A stretch of 55,373 bases of DNA from Cyclobacteriaceae bacterium. Lineage in GTDB: Bacteria > Bacteroidota > Bacteroidia > Cytophagales > Cyclobacteriaceae. The DNA lies in NCBI GenBank assembly GCA_025350305.1, contig JANXYC010000102.1, positions 1 to 55,373 of the forward strand, read 5' to 3'. Shown here piece after piece: positions 34,829 through 43,130 of this stretch (its first letter is position 1; the number at the start of each line of letters is the position of its first letter). Under the pieces are notes generated by a model. That model ran no database searches and was not told the origin of the DNA. It saw only the letters and a list, made by a program, of their open reading frames with translations. The translations under genes and the position numbers were made by a program.

Positions 34829-36268
34829 ATGCCTGTAAAAAAAATCATTCCCCCATCTGCCGAAAATTCTTCCAGAAGGGAATTCTTAAAAAAAGCGGGA
34901 ATAGCAGCAGCTTTCTCCATTGTTCCCCGTTTTGTCCTGGGAGGCAAAAATTTCCTGGCACCGAGCGATATAGTTTATGTTGCCTGTATCGGAATAGGAG
35001 GCAAAGGTGAATCGGATGTAAGGGGAATTGGCGGATGTCCGAATGTGAAGATAGCCGCCTTGTGCGATGTAGACGATCGCATGACAGGCAAATCCAGAGG
35101 AAGTTTTCCGAATGCTCCTTATTACAAAGATTTCCGGCAACTCCTGGATAAGGAAAAGGGAATCGATGCCGTTTCCATTTCCACGCCTGATCATACTCAT
35201 GCCGTTGTGGCCATGGCTGCTATCAAATCGGGTAAGCACGTGTATGTTCAAAAACCTTTGACGCACGACATCTACGAGGCGCGGATGCTGGCCGACGCCG
35301 CAAGGAAATATCAGGTGGTTACCCAAATGGGTAATCAATTTGCCTCTGCCGATTACGTACGAATTACAAAAGAATGGGTTGATGCAGGTTTGATTGGTGA
35401 TGTAACACGGGTATATGCCTGGACAAACCGGCCGGTGTGGCCGCAAGGAATTCCAACCCCTACTGGAAAGTTTGACATTCCAAAAGAACTTGACTGGGAC
35501 CAATGGCTGGGTCCGGCAAAATTTATTGACTTCAACCCTGTCTACCTTCCATTCAACTGGAGAGGTTGGTGGCCATTCGGCACCGGTGCGTTGGGTGACA
35601 TGGGTTGCCACATCCTCGACGCTGCCTTCCGGATTCTTCCCATTGATTTTCCGACAGAAGTTGAGTGTAGCACAACCACGATGTGGGAAGGCTTTTTCAA
35701 AGAAGCAAATTATGCGGATAGCTGCCCGGCATCTTCGATTATTCACCTCAAGTTTCCCCGCAAGGATGGAAAAGGTGCAATCAAAGTTACCTGGATGGAT
35801 GGCGGCCTTCTCCCCGACCGGCCAGAAGAACTTCTGCCAGGCGAACCGATGGGTGATGAAGCAGGAGGATATATTTTTGAAGGAACGAAAGGAAAGCTTG
35901 TTGGTAATTATGCCATCCCGCCAACGCTCTTACCTACATCCAGGATGAAAGAAGTAACACTTCCTCCGGCAACACTGCCACGCGTTCAGGGCCAGCAAAA
36001 TGGGCATTACCAGCAATGGGTTGACGCCTGTGTGTCGGGATACGGAAAAGCGACCCTAAGTTCTTCATTTGAATATGCCGGTCCATTTACGGAAGCCGTG
36101 TTAATGGGCAATCTTGCCATACGGAGTTATACAATGCGCGGACTTCTGGGGAAAGGATATCCAGGAAGGAAAAAGCTGCTGTGGGATGCCCCGAATATGA
36201 AGATCACAAACTTTGACGAAGCAAATGCGTTTGTGAAAAGGGAATACCGGTCTCCTTATACGTTGTAA
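34829..36268 (+). CDS. Tat-exported Gfo/Idh/MocA oxidoreductase, paralogue 2
   Basis: A 479-residue paralogue of the preceding protein: Tat signal SSRREFLKKAGIAAAF, cofactor segment VYVACIGIGGKGESDVRGI, catalytic YVQKPLTHDIYEARML, GTGALGDMGCHILDAAF and the same C-terminal TNFDEANAFVKREYRS. Both keep the catalytic lysine, so both may be active, with different sugars. Between them lies a 14-bp palindrome TCCCGATATCGGGA (34788-34801) and a GGCAGT-type repeat copy. Probable tandem duplication. Confidence 0.9.
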   Translation: MPVKKIIPPSAENSSRREFLKKAGIAAAFSIVPRFVLGGKNFLAPSDIVYVACIGIGGKGESDVRGIGGCPNVKIAALCDVDDRMTGKSRGSFPNAPYYKDFRQLLDKEKGIDAVSISTPDHTHAVVAMAAIKSGKHVYVQKPLTHDIYEARMLADAARKYQVVTQMGNQFASADYVRITKEWVDAGLIGDVTRVYAWTNRPVWPQGIPTPTGKFDIPKELDWDQWLGPAKFIDFNPVYLPFNWRGWWPFGTGALGDMGCHILDAAFRILPIDFPTEVECSTTTMWEGFFKEANYADSCPASSIIHLKFPRKDGKGAIKVTWMDGGLLPDRPEELLPGEPMGDEAGGYIFEGTKGKLVGNYAIPPTLLPTSRMKEVTLPPATLPRVQGQQNGHYQQWVDACVSGYGKATLSSSFEYAGPFTEAVLMGNLAIRSYTMRGLLGKGYPGRKKLLWDAPNMKITNFDEANAFVKREYRSPYTL

Positions 36269-36273
36269 GAAAA

Positions 36274-36419
36274 GATTAAAGCGGAAAGTTTAAAAAGCGG
36301 AAAGCTCGTTTTACTTTCAACTTTACGCTTTCAGCTTTCATCTCTCATCTCTCAGCTTTCTGCTTTCTGCTTTAAACTTTTTACATTCTACTTTAAGCAT
36401 CAATCTTTCCGCTTAAATC
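36274..36419. repeat. 146-bp palindromic intergenic element
   Basis: GATTAAAGCGGAAAG at 36274-36288 is mirrored by CTTTCCGCTTAAATC at 36405-36419 (14 of 15 paired). The inside repeats GCGGAAAG and its complement CTTTCNGCTTT several times. It occupies the 182-base gap before the ACMSD-like gene; no coding potential. Confidence 0.55.
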
Positions 36420-36450
36420 TCCGATATTGCGTGATTGATTACTGAGAGTT

Positions 36451-37458
36451 ATGCTCAAAATCGATAGCCATACCCACATCCTTCCCAAAAAAATGCCTAA
36501 CTGGAGTGAAAAGTTTGGGTATGGTGATTTTATTTATCTCCAACATCACAAAAAAGGATTTGCCAAAATGATGCGCGGCAACCAGTTCTTTCGCGAAATC
36601 AAAGAGAACTGCTGGAACGCTGAACTGCGCATAAAAGAATATGAGCAGTTTCACACGCAGGTACAGGTTGTGTGTACAATTCCGGTAATGTTTTCTTACT
36701 GGTCCAAGCCTGCAGACTGCCTGGAGATTTCAAAATACCTGAACGATCATATTGCCAAGCTCGTGGCCAAATATCCCCGTAATTATGTTGGCCTTGGCAC
36801 ATTACCGATGCAAGACACTGAATTGGCTATTGAAGAACTCAACCGATGCAAAAAAAACGGGCTACAGGGAGTGCAGATTGGTTCCAATATCAATGACGAA
36901 AATCTTAATGAGGAACGGTTCTACTCCATCTTTGAAGCGTGTGAACGACTCAGCATGGCAGTGTTAGTACATCCCTGGAACATGATGGGTGAAAAGAAAA
37001 TGCCCCGGTATTGGTTACCGTGGCTGGTAGGTATGCCGGCCGAAACCACACGGGCCATATGCTCCATGATTTTTGGTGGGATTTTTGAAAGATTGCCCGC
37101 CTTGAGAGTAAATTTTGCGCATGCCGGAGGTTCCTTTCTTTCAACTATTGGACGCATTCAACAGGGTTTTGACTGCCGCCCTGACCTTGTCGCAATTGAT
37201 AACCCGGTAGAACCAAGAAAATATTTAGGAAAGTTCTGGGTGGACAGTATAACCCACGATGCTTTAATGCTGGAATACGTGATCAAACTTGTAGGTGCCA
37301 AACGCGTAACACTTGGTTCGGATTATCCGTTTCCACTGGGCGATCTTGAAATCGGAAAATTTATCGAAGACGCCGAATTCCCTAAAAAGGTAATAGAAGA
37401 TATTTTCGCCAACGCAACCCTGGAATGGCTCAACTTACCAAAAATCCGATTTCAATAA
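36451..37458 (+). CDS. ACMSD-like amidohydrolase-superfamily decarboxylase
   Basis: A 335-residue metal enzyme matching 2-amino-3-carboxymuconate-6-semialdehyde decarboxylase. Metal ligands by comparison with the Pseudomonas enzyme: His7 and His9 (DSHTH), His174 (VHPWNMMG) and Asp291 (GSDYPFPLG); the catalytic His is His224 (FAHAGG), and FFRE at 47-50 carries the substrate Arg. Each lies two to four residues from the reference number, so the fold is colinear. ACMSD diverts kynurenine-pathway intermediates from quinolinate; the other pathway genes are not in the window, so a related decarboxylase role is possible. The stop overlaps the next start by one base. Confidence 0.88.
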   Translation: MLKIDSHTHILPKKMPNWSEKFGYGDFIYLQHHKKGFAKMMRGNQFFREIKENCWNAELRIKEYEQFHTQVQVVCTIPVMFSYWSKPADCLEISKYLNDHIAKLVAKYPRNYVGLGTLPMQDTELAIEELNRCKKNGLQGVQIGSNINDENLNEERFYSIFEACERLSMAVLVHPWNMMGEKKMPRYWLPWLVGMPAETTRAICSMIFGGIFERLPALRVNFAHAGGSFLSTIGRIQQGFDCRPDLVAIDNPVEPRKYLGKFWVDSITHDALMLEYVIKLVGAKRVTLGSDYPFPLGDLEIGKFIEDAEFPKKVIEDIFANATLEWLNLPKIRFQ

Positions 37459-38087
37459 TGAGGCACTTTTTTCTGATCGCATTTCTATTTCTCTGTTGCG
37501 CATCTTTTGCACAGGATGCGGAGCGTGAAAAAATACGCCAGATAGAACAACAGAAAGAATTCGAACGGGCCCGCCTGGTAAGAACTGAATTGGATTCAGG
37601 AATTTATTTTCTCAATCATGAACAGTATGAATTGGCCGATGAGAAATTAAAATATGCCCTCAGCAACATGAGGGGTATCCCGTCGGACCTAACCTACTAC
37701 TTTGGTAAAAATTCCTATCATATCGGAAAATACAAGCAGAGTGTAGATTGGCTGACTAAATACATCCAACTCAAAGGTACAAGCGGACAGTTTTCAACAG
37801 AAGCAGCTGAATGGTTGAAGAAAGCGGAAGGGAGTCTTCTTCAGGAGCGCCAGGCTGAATCTGTGAAAGCATCTGAAATCCTGTCAAAAGACTTTACCAT
37901 TGACTGCGGGCCTACCGGTAAAGTTACCTGCCCGGTTTGTAATGGCTCAACCGTTACCATCAGGAAAGACTACTTTGGCGAAGAGAAATATAAAACCTGC
38001 CCCTACTGCAATAAGCATGGCTACCTGACTTGCGAAGATTACAATCTCTTACTTCGCGGCCAATTAAAAACGTCTACCAATAAGTAA
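37458..38087 (+). CDS. Exported protein with TPR-like helices and a CxxC zinc ribbon
   Basis: A 209-residue protein with a signal peptide (MRHFFLIAFLFLCCASFAQ). The start ATG shares one base with the ACMSD stop (TAATG), a coupled arrangement. Residues 25-135 form TPR-like helices (YFLNHEQYELADEKLKYAL). The C-terminal CPVCNGSTVTI, then CPYCNKHGYLTC, gives a DnaJ-like zinc-binding pair. Zinc ribbons are unusual in exported proteins of this size. Function unknown; the link to the decarboxylase may only be positional. Confidence 0.72.
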   Translation: MRHFFLIAFLFLCCASFAQDAEREKIRQIEQQKEFERARLVRTELDSGIYFLNHEQYELADEKLKYALSNMRGIPSDLTYYFGKNSYHIGKYKQSVDWLTKYIQLKGTSGQFSTEAAEWLKKAEGSLLQERQAESVKASEILSKDFTIDCGPTGKVTCPVCNGSTVTIRKDYFGEEKYKTCPYCNKHGYLTCEDYNLLLRGQLKTSTNK

Positions 38088-38181
38088 GGATATCCCTCAT
38101 CCATTCGGGAAATTCCATACAGGGTGAGCCTCAATTGCCATGGCCTTAAGGCCGTGGCAATTTTGAAGAAACAGCAACCGA

Positions 38182-38212
38182 TTGGCTAATCACTGATTTA
38201 GCACTATTTTTG
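38182..38212 (+). promoter_or_regulatory. Bacteroidota-type promoter of trhO
   Basis: TTG at 38182-38184, 20-base spacer, TATTTTTG at 38205-38212. This fits TTG-N19/20-TAnnTTTG and ends 10 bases before the trhO ATG. Confidence 0.6.
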
Positions 38213-38222
38213 CACTTTATTT

Positions 38223-39308
38223 ATGAATTTCCTTCACAATCACATCGACAAACGCACGCTGAAGCAGCAACTGCATTCCACGCCACAGCGCCGGGTGACG
38301 TTATCATTTTATCGCTACCATAAAATTCATAACCCGCAAGAGTTCAGGGACCATCTCTATAAAAATTGGTCAGAAATTGGAATTTTAGGACGGGTGTATA
38401 TCGCACAGGAAGGCATCAACGCTCAGATTAGTGTGGGCACCGAATACTTCGAAATTTTTAGAAGATCCTTATATGAAATTGATTTTCTGAACGGCGTTCG
38501 CTTAAATACGGCGATTGAAGATGATGGGAAATCCTTTTTCATTCTTAAAATCCAGGTAAAGAAAAAAATTGTCGCAGACGAACTCCACGATGCAAGTTTC
38601 GAAGTGACCAACGCAGGACAACATCTTGGCGCCAAAGAATTCAATGAGCTTGCCGGCAAACAAGATACCATCATTGTAGATATGCGTAACCACTATGAAA
38701 GCGAAGTGGGACACTTTCAAAATGCCATCTGTCCGGATGTTGATACATTCAAGGAGGCCTTGCCGGCCGCGGAGAAATTATTGGAAGGTAAGAAAGATCA
38801 AAATATTGTCATGTATTGCACCGGTGGCATTCGTTGTGAGAAGGCAAGCGCCTGGATGATGCACCGGGGCTTTCACCATGTTTTTCAACTGGACGGCGGA
38901 ATTATTGAATATGCGCGGCAGGTGAAAGAGCAAGGCTGGGAAAATAAATTCATTGGGAAGAATTTCGTCTTTGACGAGCGCCTCGGAGAACGCATCTCAA
39001 ATGAAATCATCAGCGTTTGTCATCAATGCGGCAAACCCTGCGATACCCACACGAATTGTAAAAATGAAGCATGCCATTTGCTGTTTATTCAATGCGATAC
39101 GTGCGCAAAGAAATTTCTTGAATGTTGCTCATCTGAATGCAACGAAATTGTAGCCTTGCCATTCCCTGAACAAAAGCAACTCAGAAAAGGAAAAGCCCAA
39201 GGAAGAATGGTTTACAAAAAAGGGAGATCCGAAAATATTAAGTTCAAACAAAACATCCCGGATTCCGGTCACTGGTCACTAGATTCTGGACGCAACAACC
39301 AGCGATGA
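38223..39308 (+). CDS. trhO: tRNA uridine-5-hydroxylase TrhO (YceA family, rhodanese domain)
   Basis: A 361-residue TrhO. The N-terminal acylphosphatase-like domain (about 20-115) includes GRVYIAQEGINAQIS; the rhodanese domain has YCTGGIRCEKASAWM, whose second Cys is the catalytic one, about residue 207; the C-terminal cysteine-rich zinc part (CHQCGKPCDTHTNCKNEACHLLF, CDTC, CCSSEC) completes the family pattern. TrhO uses O2 or prephenate-derived chemistry to make ho5U34 in tRNA. The last about 15 residues (SGHWSLDSGRNNQR) look repeat-derived and unlike the family. The stop overlaps mogA by four bases. Confidence 0.93.
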   Translation: MNFLHNHIDKRTLKQQLHSTPQRRVTLSFYRYHKIHNPQEFRDHLYKNWSEIGILGRVYIAQEGINAQISVGTEYFEIFRRSLYEIDFLNGVRLNTAIEDDGKSFFILKIQVKKKIVADELHDASFEVTNAGQHLGAKEFNELAGKQDTIIVDMRNHYESEVGHFQNAICPDVDTFKEALPAAEKLLEGKKDQNIVMYCTGGIRCEKASAWMMHRGFHHVFQLDGGIIEYARQVKEQGWENKFIGKNFVFDERLGERISNEIISVCHQCGKPCDTHTNCKNEACHLLFIQCDTCAKKFLECCSSECNEIVALPFPEQKQLRKGKAQGRMVYKKGRSENIKFKQNIPDSGHWSLDSGRNNQR

Positions 39309-39832
39309 TTCGAATCGGCATCATTAACATATCCGACCGCGCCAGTCAGGGCATTTATGAAGACATTCCCGGCAAGGCTATTGTTGCCACGCTGGATGAA
39401 TATCTAATCAGTCCGTGGGAGAAAGAATATGCTGTTATTCCCGATGAGCAGCCTTTGATCGAGCAAACGATGATTGAGATGGCCGACCACAAAAAGTGCT
39501 GCCTGATTATTACTTCGGGAGGGACAGGCCCTTCCAAACGTGATGTGACCCCCGAAGCCACCGAAGCTGTATGCAATAAAATGATGCCGGGTTTTGGGGA
39601 ATTGATGAGGGCAGAAAGCCTTAAATATGTGCCTACTGCTATTCTTTCACGCCAAACGGCGGGAATTCGAAACCAAACACTTATTGTGAATTTGCCTGGC
39701 AAACCGAAGTCTATTCGGCAATGTTTAGATGCGGTCTTTCCGGCAATTCCATATTGCTTAGATTTGCTAGGTGGGCCCTACATACAATGTAATGAATTGA
39801 TAATAAAAGCGTTCCGGCCTGTGGTTAAATGA
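39305..39832 (+). CDS. mogA: Molybdopterin adenylyltransferase MogA
   Basis: MogA adenylylates molybdopterin before molybdate insertion. The 175-residue protein has the MoaB/Mog fold: IGIINISDRASQG at the N-terminus, LIITSGGTGPSKRDVTPEA for the pyrophosphate loop, and NQTLIVNLPGKPKSIRQCLDAVFPAIPYCLDLL. Length is normal for bacterial MogA. The ATGA overlap with trhO indicates cotranscription. No other molybdenum cofactor genes are in the window. A degraded duplicate of its 3' end lies at 40983-41063. Confidence 0.94.
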   Translation: MIRIGIINISDRASQGIYEDIPGKAIVATLDEYLISPWEKEYAVIPDEQPLIEQTMIEMADHKKCCLIITSGGTGPSKRDVTPEATEAVCNKMMPGFGELMRAESLKYVPTAILSRQTAGIRNQTLIVNLPGKPKSIRQCLDAVFPAIPYCLDLLGGPYIQCNELIIKAFRPVVK

Positions 39833-39841
39833 GTAATTCGT

Positions 39842-40822
39842 ATGGCAAAGATTAACTATTACTACGATACTGAGTCTTGCAAATACGTCCGTGTAAAAAC
39901 TTCTACGGGAGATATTATCCTCAATGCATTGGGAATAATCTCATTAACGATGGCGATGGCCGTTGGTATTCTTCTGCTGTACAGCAGTTATTTCGAAACT
40001 CCAAAAGAAGTGATCCTCAAGAACGAAGTAAAGGAGATGGAATTCTACTTCGAAGATCTCCAAAAGAAAGTAAATGATCTTGATAAAATTATAGCACAAA
40101 TGGCCCTGCGCGATGACAACATTTATCGCGTCGTACTGGGATCGGAGCCAATCGACAAATCTATTCGGGAAGCAGGCGTCGGCGGAATGGACCGGTATGA
40201 AGACATTAAGAACAAGGATATTGATCATGAAGAAATTATCGTGCGCCTGAATGAATCATTAGACAAGCTGCGCAGAAAAGTGTACATCGAATCCAAATCA
40301 CATGATGAAGTCCTCGAATTAGCCGACAGCAAAGAAAAATTATTTGCAGCCATTCCGGCCATTCAACCGGTGCCCAAGACGGCCACGGTAGTGCTTGCTT
40401 CTGGTTTTGGCATTCGTATTCATCCGATCTATAAAGTGCGCAAGATGCACACCGGTATCGACTTTGCCGCTCCCATTGGTACGCCTATTTACGCCTCGGC
40501 CGATGGCCTGGTTTCCAATGTTGAGATAAGCTTCACCGGTTATGGCAAGAAAGTAGAAATCGATCATGGCTATGGCTATCGGACTCGATACGCACACATG
40601 CATTCTTTTGTCGTAAGGAACGGACAGCATGTAAAACGCGGGCAAATGATTGGCTATGTTGGAGACACGGGCCTGTCAACAGCACCACACCTTCACTACG
40701 AAGTGTTTATTAATGGTGCCCCCGTGAACCCCATACATTATTTCTTTAATGATCTCAATGCTGCCGAGTATGCAAAAATCATCGAGCTGGCCTCGATCGA
40801 AAATCAGAGCCTCGGAATGTAG
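39842..40822 (+). CDS. M23 (LytM) peptidase with N-terminal membrane anchor, copy 1
   Basis: A 326-residue envelope peptidase. One transmembrane helix at about residues 26-47, a coiled-coil at about 60-95, then a LytM domain: MHTGIDFAAPIG gives the first zinc His and Asp, YAHMHSF the middle His pair and LHYEVF the last zinc His. All catalytic positions are present, so it is probably an active peptidoglycan endopeptidase facing the periplasm, with a role in cell separation or wall growth likely. It follows mogA by 9 bases and is copied in the next gene. Confidence 0.92.
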   Translation: MAKINYYYDTESCKYVRVKTSTGDIILNALGIISLTMAMAVGILLLYSSYFETPKEVILKNEVKEMEFYFEDLQKKVNDLDKIIAQMALRDDNIYRVVLGSEPIDKSIREAGVGGMDRYEDIKNKDIDHEEIIVRLNESLDKLRRKVYIESKSHDEVLELADSKEKLFAAIPAIQPVPKTATVVLASGFGIRIHPIYKVRKMHTGIDFAAPIGTPIYASADGLVSNVEISFTGYGKKVEIDHGYGYRTRYAHMHSFVVRNGQHVKRGQMIGYVGDTGLSTAPHLHYEVFINGAPVNPIHYFFNDLNAAEYAKIIELASIENQSLGM

Positions 40823-40982
40823 CCATCGAAGAACAAATTTCATTTCCGCTCTCATTCAAATAGTAATCTTTCCGATCCCCAGGGGCAATAAGCATTTTGA
40901 ACCGGGAAATGGGGCAAAATAACGTGGAATCTGACAGTTTTTGACTTGGAGGGGCTCCTTTGTCACGGTTTTCACGGCATGA

Positions 40983-41063
40983 CCATATTGTTTAGATTTG
41001 CAAACGGAGCTCCTACCGGATGCAAGACACTGATACTAAAAGCGTTCCGGCCCCAATTGAATA
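40983..41063 (+). pseudogene. Fossil of the mogA 3' end carried by tandem duplication
   Basis: This segment upstream of the second M23 gene resembles the end of mogA: CCATATTGTTTAGATTTGC here against CCATATTGCTTAGATTTGC at 39749, and ACTAAAAGCGTTCCGGCC here against AATAAAAGCGTTCCGGCC in mogA. The distance to the following ATG is similar. The reading frame is no longer maintained. It shows that the duplicated unit began within mogA and included the M23 gene. Confidence 0.75.
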
Positions 41064-41073
41064 ATAAATTCTA

Positions 41074-42051
41074 ATGGCAAAAATCAAGTACTATTACGAT
41101 ACCCATTCTTGTAAGTACATCAGCGTCAAGACGTCAACGGGAGATATTATTATCAATGTCATTGGAATCGTCTCACTGACGATGGCCATGGCCGTGGGGC
41201 TACTTCTTTTGTATAATAATTATTTCGAATCACCCAAAGAGCTTATTCTAAAGAACGAAGCGAAGGAACTGGAATTTTATATTGGTGAGCTGCAAAAGAA
41301 AGTAAATGACCTCGACAAAACGCTGGCCGACATAGCGTACCGCGATGACCACATTTACCGGGTTGTGCTGGGATCGGAGCCAATCGATAAATCAATTCGC
41401 GAAGCTGGTGTGGGTGGCGCCGATCGTTATGAAGATATCAAGAATAAAGGAATTCTTCATGAAGCGATCATTGTCAAGCTAAATGAGTCGCTGGATAAGT
41501 TACGCAGAAAAGTTTATGTCGAATCCAAATCACACGATGAAATCGTGGAGCTGGCAGAGAACAAAGAGAAATTGTTTGCTGCCATTCCAGCCATTCAACC
41601 TATATCAAAAAATATTGCGGTCGTCTCGTCTGGTTTTGGAAATCGATGGGATCCCTTCACGAAGCTGTTTGGACCGCACCCAGGCATAGACTTCGCCGCA
41701 CCCATTGGAACACCTATTTATGCCACTGCCGACGGTACAGTCGATAACACGGAAATCAGTTTCACCGGTTATGGTAAAAAAGTAGAAATTGATCATGGCT
41801 TCGGTTATCGCACCCGATACGCGCACATGAATGCATTTGTTGTGCGGAACGGACAACATGTAAAACGCGGAGAATTGATTGGCTATGTCGGTACTACCGG
41901 CAGGTCAACGGCGCCACATCTTCACTATGAAGTGTTTATAAATCACGGGCATGTAAATCCCATTTACTATTTCTTTAACGATCTCAATCCCGACGAGTAC
42001 GCAAAAATCATTGAGCTTGCCTCTATTGAGAACCAGAGTCTTGGAATGTAA
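41074..42051 (+). CDS. M23 (LytM) peptidase with N-terminal membrane anchor, copy 2
   Basis: A 325-residue duplicate of the preceding peptidase, nearly identical in the membrane anchor, coiled-coil and C-terminus (NPDEYAKIIELASIENQSLGM). Catalytic residues persist: HPGIDFAAPIG, YAHMNAF and LHYEVF. The strongest divergence is just before the catalytic domain (SSGFGNRWDPFTKLFGPHPG against SGFGIRIHPIYKVRKMHTG) and in YAHMHSF to YAHMNAF, so substrate range may have shifted. It arose by a tandem duplication that also copied the mogA tail. Confidence 0.92.
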   Translation: MAKIKYYYDTHSCKYISVKTSTGDIIINVIGIVSLTMAMAVGLLLLYNNYFESPKELILKNEAKELEFYIGELQKKVNDLDKTLADIAYRDDHIYRVVLGSEPIDKSIREAGVGGADRYEDIKNKGILHEAIIVKLNESLDKLRRKVYVESKSHDEIVELAENKEKLFAAIPAIQPISKNIAVVSSGFGNRWDPFTKLFGPHPGIDFAAPIGTPIYATADGTVDNTEISFTGYGKKVEIDHGFGYRTRYAHMNAFVVRNGQHVKRGELIGYVGTTGRSTAPHLHYEVFINHGHVNPIYYFFNDLNPDEYAKIIELASIENQSLGM

Positions 42052-42181
42052 GGTGTGGCTTTTAGGTGTTGGCTTTTGGCTAGCGAACGGCCAAGACCCA
42101 ACAGCCAAACCTACTAATCCCTCCAAGCTATTTTATTTAAGTCTGTTTCAGAATTATAACTTAGGTACGTTTTAATTGGTT

Positions 42182-43129
42182 ATGCGAACCGGTCCAATCT
42201 TGGTATTATTCTCATTCATTAGCGGGATCGCATGTGCTCAAGGTTGTAGTGACGCGGGTTTTTGCACCATGGGGGCCATGAAGCCCGATCAGCCATTCAA
42301 TAAGAAGATCGCCTTAAAGCTGCGAACAATGGAACTCAGTTTTTACCGTGGCACGACAACGCTTACGCCGATCATTTATGTTGCCACCGTTGATATGAAT
42401 TTCAGCCTGAACAGCAGGAATTCCTTTCAGATAAAGTTGCCTTACCAGACCGTTCAGGGGAGATTGGCAAATACCGGCAGCGTTGGCGATATTTCACTTT
42501 GTTTCACACGGAATATTTATAGCTCCGATAATTTTGATCTCAACCTTTCCGTAGGAGGCAAAGTTCCAACGAATCATTCTGATTTTTCTACCTCGGAAGG
42601 CAATGCACTTCCAATGTACTATCAAACCAGTTTAGGAACCTACGATGTAATCGCCGGCATTTCTCTTATCAACAGGAAATGGTTGTTCGCAACAGGCATC
42701 CAGATACCCCTCAATAAAAATAACAATCAGTTCGACTGGCATCGCTGGCAGGATAATAATCCCGACGAGATTCAATACGTGATGCGCTACGCCAATTCCA
42801 CCAATCTAAAACGGGGAACAGACATTATGCTGAGGGTGGAACGAAACTTTAGACTTAACCGATTCAATTTTTCAGCTGGATTACTCCCGATTTACAGAAT
42901 TACTGCCGACCGGATCACAAATTTCGCCGGTGACCGCACCTCATTCGACGCACGTGGCAACGAGGCAAAAGGTCTTGCCTTGTCCTGGATCACCACGGCA
43001 GGTTATAGTTTCAGCGTGCGGTCAGGAATAAAACTTTTAGTGGGTCATAAAATCATGCAACGTGAATTCAGTCCGGATGGCTTAACACGCGAACTGGTTT
43101 CTTCCTTTACCTATATCTACCGGTTCTGA
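42182..43129 (+). CDS. Predicted outer-membrane beta-barrel protein
   Basis: A 315-residue exported protein: signal peptide to about residue 20 (GIACAQ), a short cysteine-containing N-terminus (CSDAGFCTMGAMKP), then alternating amphipathic strands ending in a C-terminal Phe (FTYIYRF), the typical signal for outer-membrane assembly. The preferred start is ATG 42182 rather than TTG 42176. I do not recognise a transported substrate. The stop is one base before the ATG of the CHAT protein, so the pair are almost certainly coexpressed. The preceding spacer holds an imperfect TTGGC/GCCAA palindrome (about 42063-42118). Confidence 0.8.
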   Translation: MRTGPILVLFSFISGIACAQGCSDAGFCTMGAMKPDQPFNKKIALKLRTMELSFYRGTTTLTPIIYVATVDMNFSLNSRNSFQIKLPYQTVQGRLANTGSVGDISLCFTRNIYSSDNFDLNLSVGGKVPTNHSDFSTSEGNALPMYYQTSLGTYDVIAGISLINRKWLFATGIQIPLNKNNNQFDWHRWQDNNPDEIQYVMRYANSTNLKRGTDIMLRVERNFRLNRFNFSAGLLPIYRITADRITNFAGDRTSFDARGNEAKGLALSWITTAGYSFSVRSGIKLLVGHKIMQREFSPDGLTRELVSSFTYIYRF

Positions 43130-43130
43130 A

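Noticed and set aside
34886-35746. 286-codon antisense frame across the second Gfo/Idh/MocA gene
   Set aside because: It mirrors a well-supported gene; its translation has no family features.
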